Assembly (NCBI GenBank): GCA_030040155.1
Contig: JASHUG010000316.1
Span: 1-38,811 of the forward strand
DNA from: Streptosporangiaceae bacterium
Lineage (GTDB): Bacteria > Actinomycetota > Actinomycetes > Streptosporangiales > Streptosporangiaceae
Reading direction: 5' to 3'
Length of the DNA stretch: 38,811 nt
Positions 37,748-38,811 of the stretch are shown here, piece by piece; the stretch's first letter is position 1; each line of letters begins with the position of its first letter. The translations under genes and the position numbers were made by a program. The notes below the pieces were generated by a model. It was not told where the DNA came from, did not search any database, and saw nothing but the letters and a program-made list of their open reading frames with translations.

Positions 37748-38811
37748 CACTCCCCCCCATCGTCCTCCGGCCAGGCGGCCAGATCCGGGTTTCCGGCTGG
37801 CGATGGCCACGACTCCCCGGCCGACGGCGGCGTCCAAGACTCACCGGGCGTCGGCGGCCGCGACTTGTCGGCAGGTGTCGAACCGGCTCCTTCCCCCGGT
37901 TCGCCAGAGGACTTAGCGAGTTCGAGTCCGAACTGCAGCGACTGTACGAGGGCTCGGGTCTCCGCCGGGTTGGGTCCGTAGCCGGCCGGCTCGTTGTTGC
38001 CTTCTGGCTCGCTCGCGCTCACCTGAGTGCTCTCGGGTACCAACGGATCATCAGTCTTGAGCTGTGGCGCGAGGCTAGCCTGGCGGACCCGGCGTGGCAA
38101 CCACGGCTTATCGGAGTCGACCGGCCTTGGCGCAACCAGGCGCGGGGACTCCGGCCAGGCAGAGTCGTCGTCGTCGTCGGTCACCGCAGATGCATGTCTG
38201 CCGTTCCCCGGTCCGGGCGCCGAGGTATCGGCACCGTTAGGCGATCCGACCGACGGATTGATGCGGAACATATCGAATGCCTGACCGCTGGGAGCCCCCG
38301 GCTGCCGCGCCGCGCCCGCAGGCTCGCCGACGTCGTCGAGCGGGCCGGATCGGTTGCCGACCAGATCCAGACCGCCGCCGGGCAGGTTCAGGCCACCACC
38401 CGCGGGCTCAAACCTGGGACCAGGGGGCTGCAGGTCGGAACCGGCGGGCTGCAGGCCGGGACTGGAGGGCTCCTGCACTGGCCCCTGAGCACCAACGGCC
38501 AGGTCCAGGTCATCGTGCGCCAGGCCGGTGGTGGCTAGCTCTTGACCGGCGTTGCCGACAACCCCGGGGCCAGCGGCGGCCAGCCCGGGGCCGGCGTTGC
38601 TGACGAGCCCGGGTCCAGTGGAGGCGAGCCCAGGGCTGGTGTCAGCGACGTCCCCGCCACCGCCGGCCGCGAGCTCGCGCCCACCGCCGGGCTCGTGCGC
38701 AACGCCGCGGAAATCCGGTCCGCTGCCGCCCTGGTCGCGTCCGCTGCCGGCAAGTTCCCGGCCTGCGCTGATGAGCTCGCGGCCGTTCCCGATGACGCGA
38801 ACTCCGGGGGT
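37747..38811 (-). CDS. cvnA: Conservon sensor kinase (CvnA), C-terminal tail only
   Basis: The frame is open from the window edge to TGA 37747, 354 residues. I translated past the ORF track's first start (38478): no stop occurs to 38811. The visible part is low-complexity, with repeated GPGL, NAGPGL, AGRELAGSGRD and GGGLNLPGGGLDL units, followed by an acidic middle (AVTDDDDDSAWPES) and a Pro/Ser-rich end. This is the disordered tail found in conservon histidine kinases; the HATPase and membrane domains lie upstream, outside the window. The call rests on the next three genes. Confidence 0.85.
   Translation of the reverse strand, partial: TPGVRVIGNGRELISAGRELAGSGRDQGGSGPDFRGVAHEPGGGRELAAGGGGDVADTSPGLASTGPGLVSNAGPGLAAAGPGVVGNAGQELATTGLAHDDLDLAVGAQGPVQEPSSPGLQPAGSDLQPPGPRFEPAGGGLNLPGGGLDLVGNRSGPLDDVGEPAGAARQPGAPSGQAFDMFRINPSVGSPNGADTSAPGPGNGRHASAVTDDDDDSAWPESPRLVAPRPVDSDKPWLPRRVRQASLAPQLKTDDPLVPESTQVSASEPEGNNEPAGYGPNPAETRALVQSLQFGLELAKSSGEPGEGAGSTPADKSRPPTPGESWTPPSAGESWPSPAGNPDLAAWPEDDGGE

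Noticed and set aside
1-38811. tRNA, rRNA or CRISPR array
   Set aside because: I looked for T-loop GGTTCGANTCC-type sequences with stems and for regularly spaced direct repeats, and found none. The only tandem repeats are the coding units at 18995-19084.

Overview
The window is GC-rich DNA of actinobacterial type. Codon third positions are strongly G/C, GTG starts are common, and genes often overlap by 1-4 bases. The content also fits: a conservon (cvnABCD-like), an Rv1733c-like membrane protein, P450s with a ferredoxin partner, a YceI protein and an actinobacterial HerA/NurA pair. A filamentous actinomycete is likely, but I cannot name a genus. I see no rRNA, tRNA, CRISPR array, integrase or transposase gene.

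Layout. 0-3.7 kb is an oxidative-metabolism block. A TetR regulator, a [3Fe-4S]-type ferredoxin and the N-terminus of a P450 form a minus-strand operon with a 24-bp palindromic operator. A LysR gene is divergent from a small monooxygenase-like protein, and a second complete P450 follows. 3.6-8.1 kb holds a MmcQ/YjbR protein, an AsnB-type asparagine synthetase tightly coupled to an M15-peptidase-like protein, a GyrI-like protein and an Rv1733c-like membrane protein. 8.4-12.3 kb is an unusual set: two zinc-ribbon membrane proteins (one with an NTF2-like tail, one with a PH-like domain), a soluble VirD4/TraD-like ATPase, and a convergent membrane-tailed protein of unknown family. 12.5-14.9 kb has an MFS exporter with a possible leader peptide, a YceI protein and a small conserved protein.

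15-26 kb holds the four parts of an archaeal-style DNA-end-processing set: HerA-like ATPase, SbcD (Mre11), SbcC (Rad50) and a NurA-like nuclease. Between them lie a truncated ECF sigma gene, an amidase, a histone-H1-like Lys/Ala/Pro-tailed protein, an alpha/beta hydrolase, a left-handed beta-helix protein and a YCII protein. sbcC and nurA overlap by 4 bases, so they are surely co-expressed. HerA and SbcD are nearby but not in the same operon.

26-35 kb is mixed: a small conserved protein, an APH-family kinase, a CBS-domain protein with a small partner, a secreted NlpC/P60 hydrolase, two VOC proteins, a PLP decarboxylase with a translationally coupled membrane protein, a secreted protein possibly of GH25-like fold, and a methyltransferase. 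At 35.1-36.3 kb a membrane-protein gene is bracketed by perfect 15-bp inverted repeats, which are themselves bracketed by 39-bp near-identical direct repeats. This has the geometry of a mobile cassette without a transposase. The right end (36.4-38.8 kb) is a conservon on the minus strand: GTPase, DUF742 and roadblock genes complete, and the Gly/Pro-rich C-terminal tail of the sensor kinase.

All family calls are from reading sequence motifs; no database search was run.
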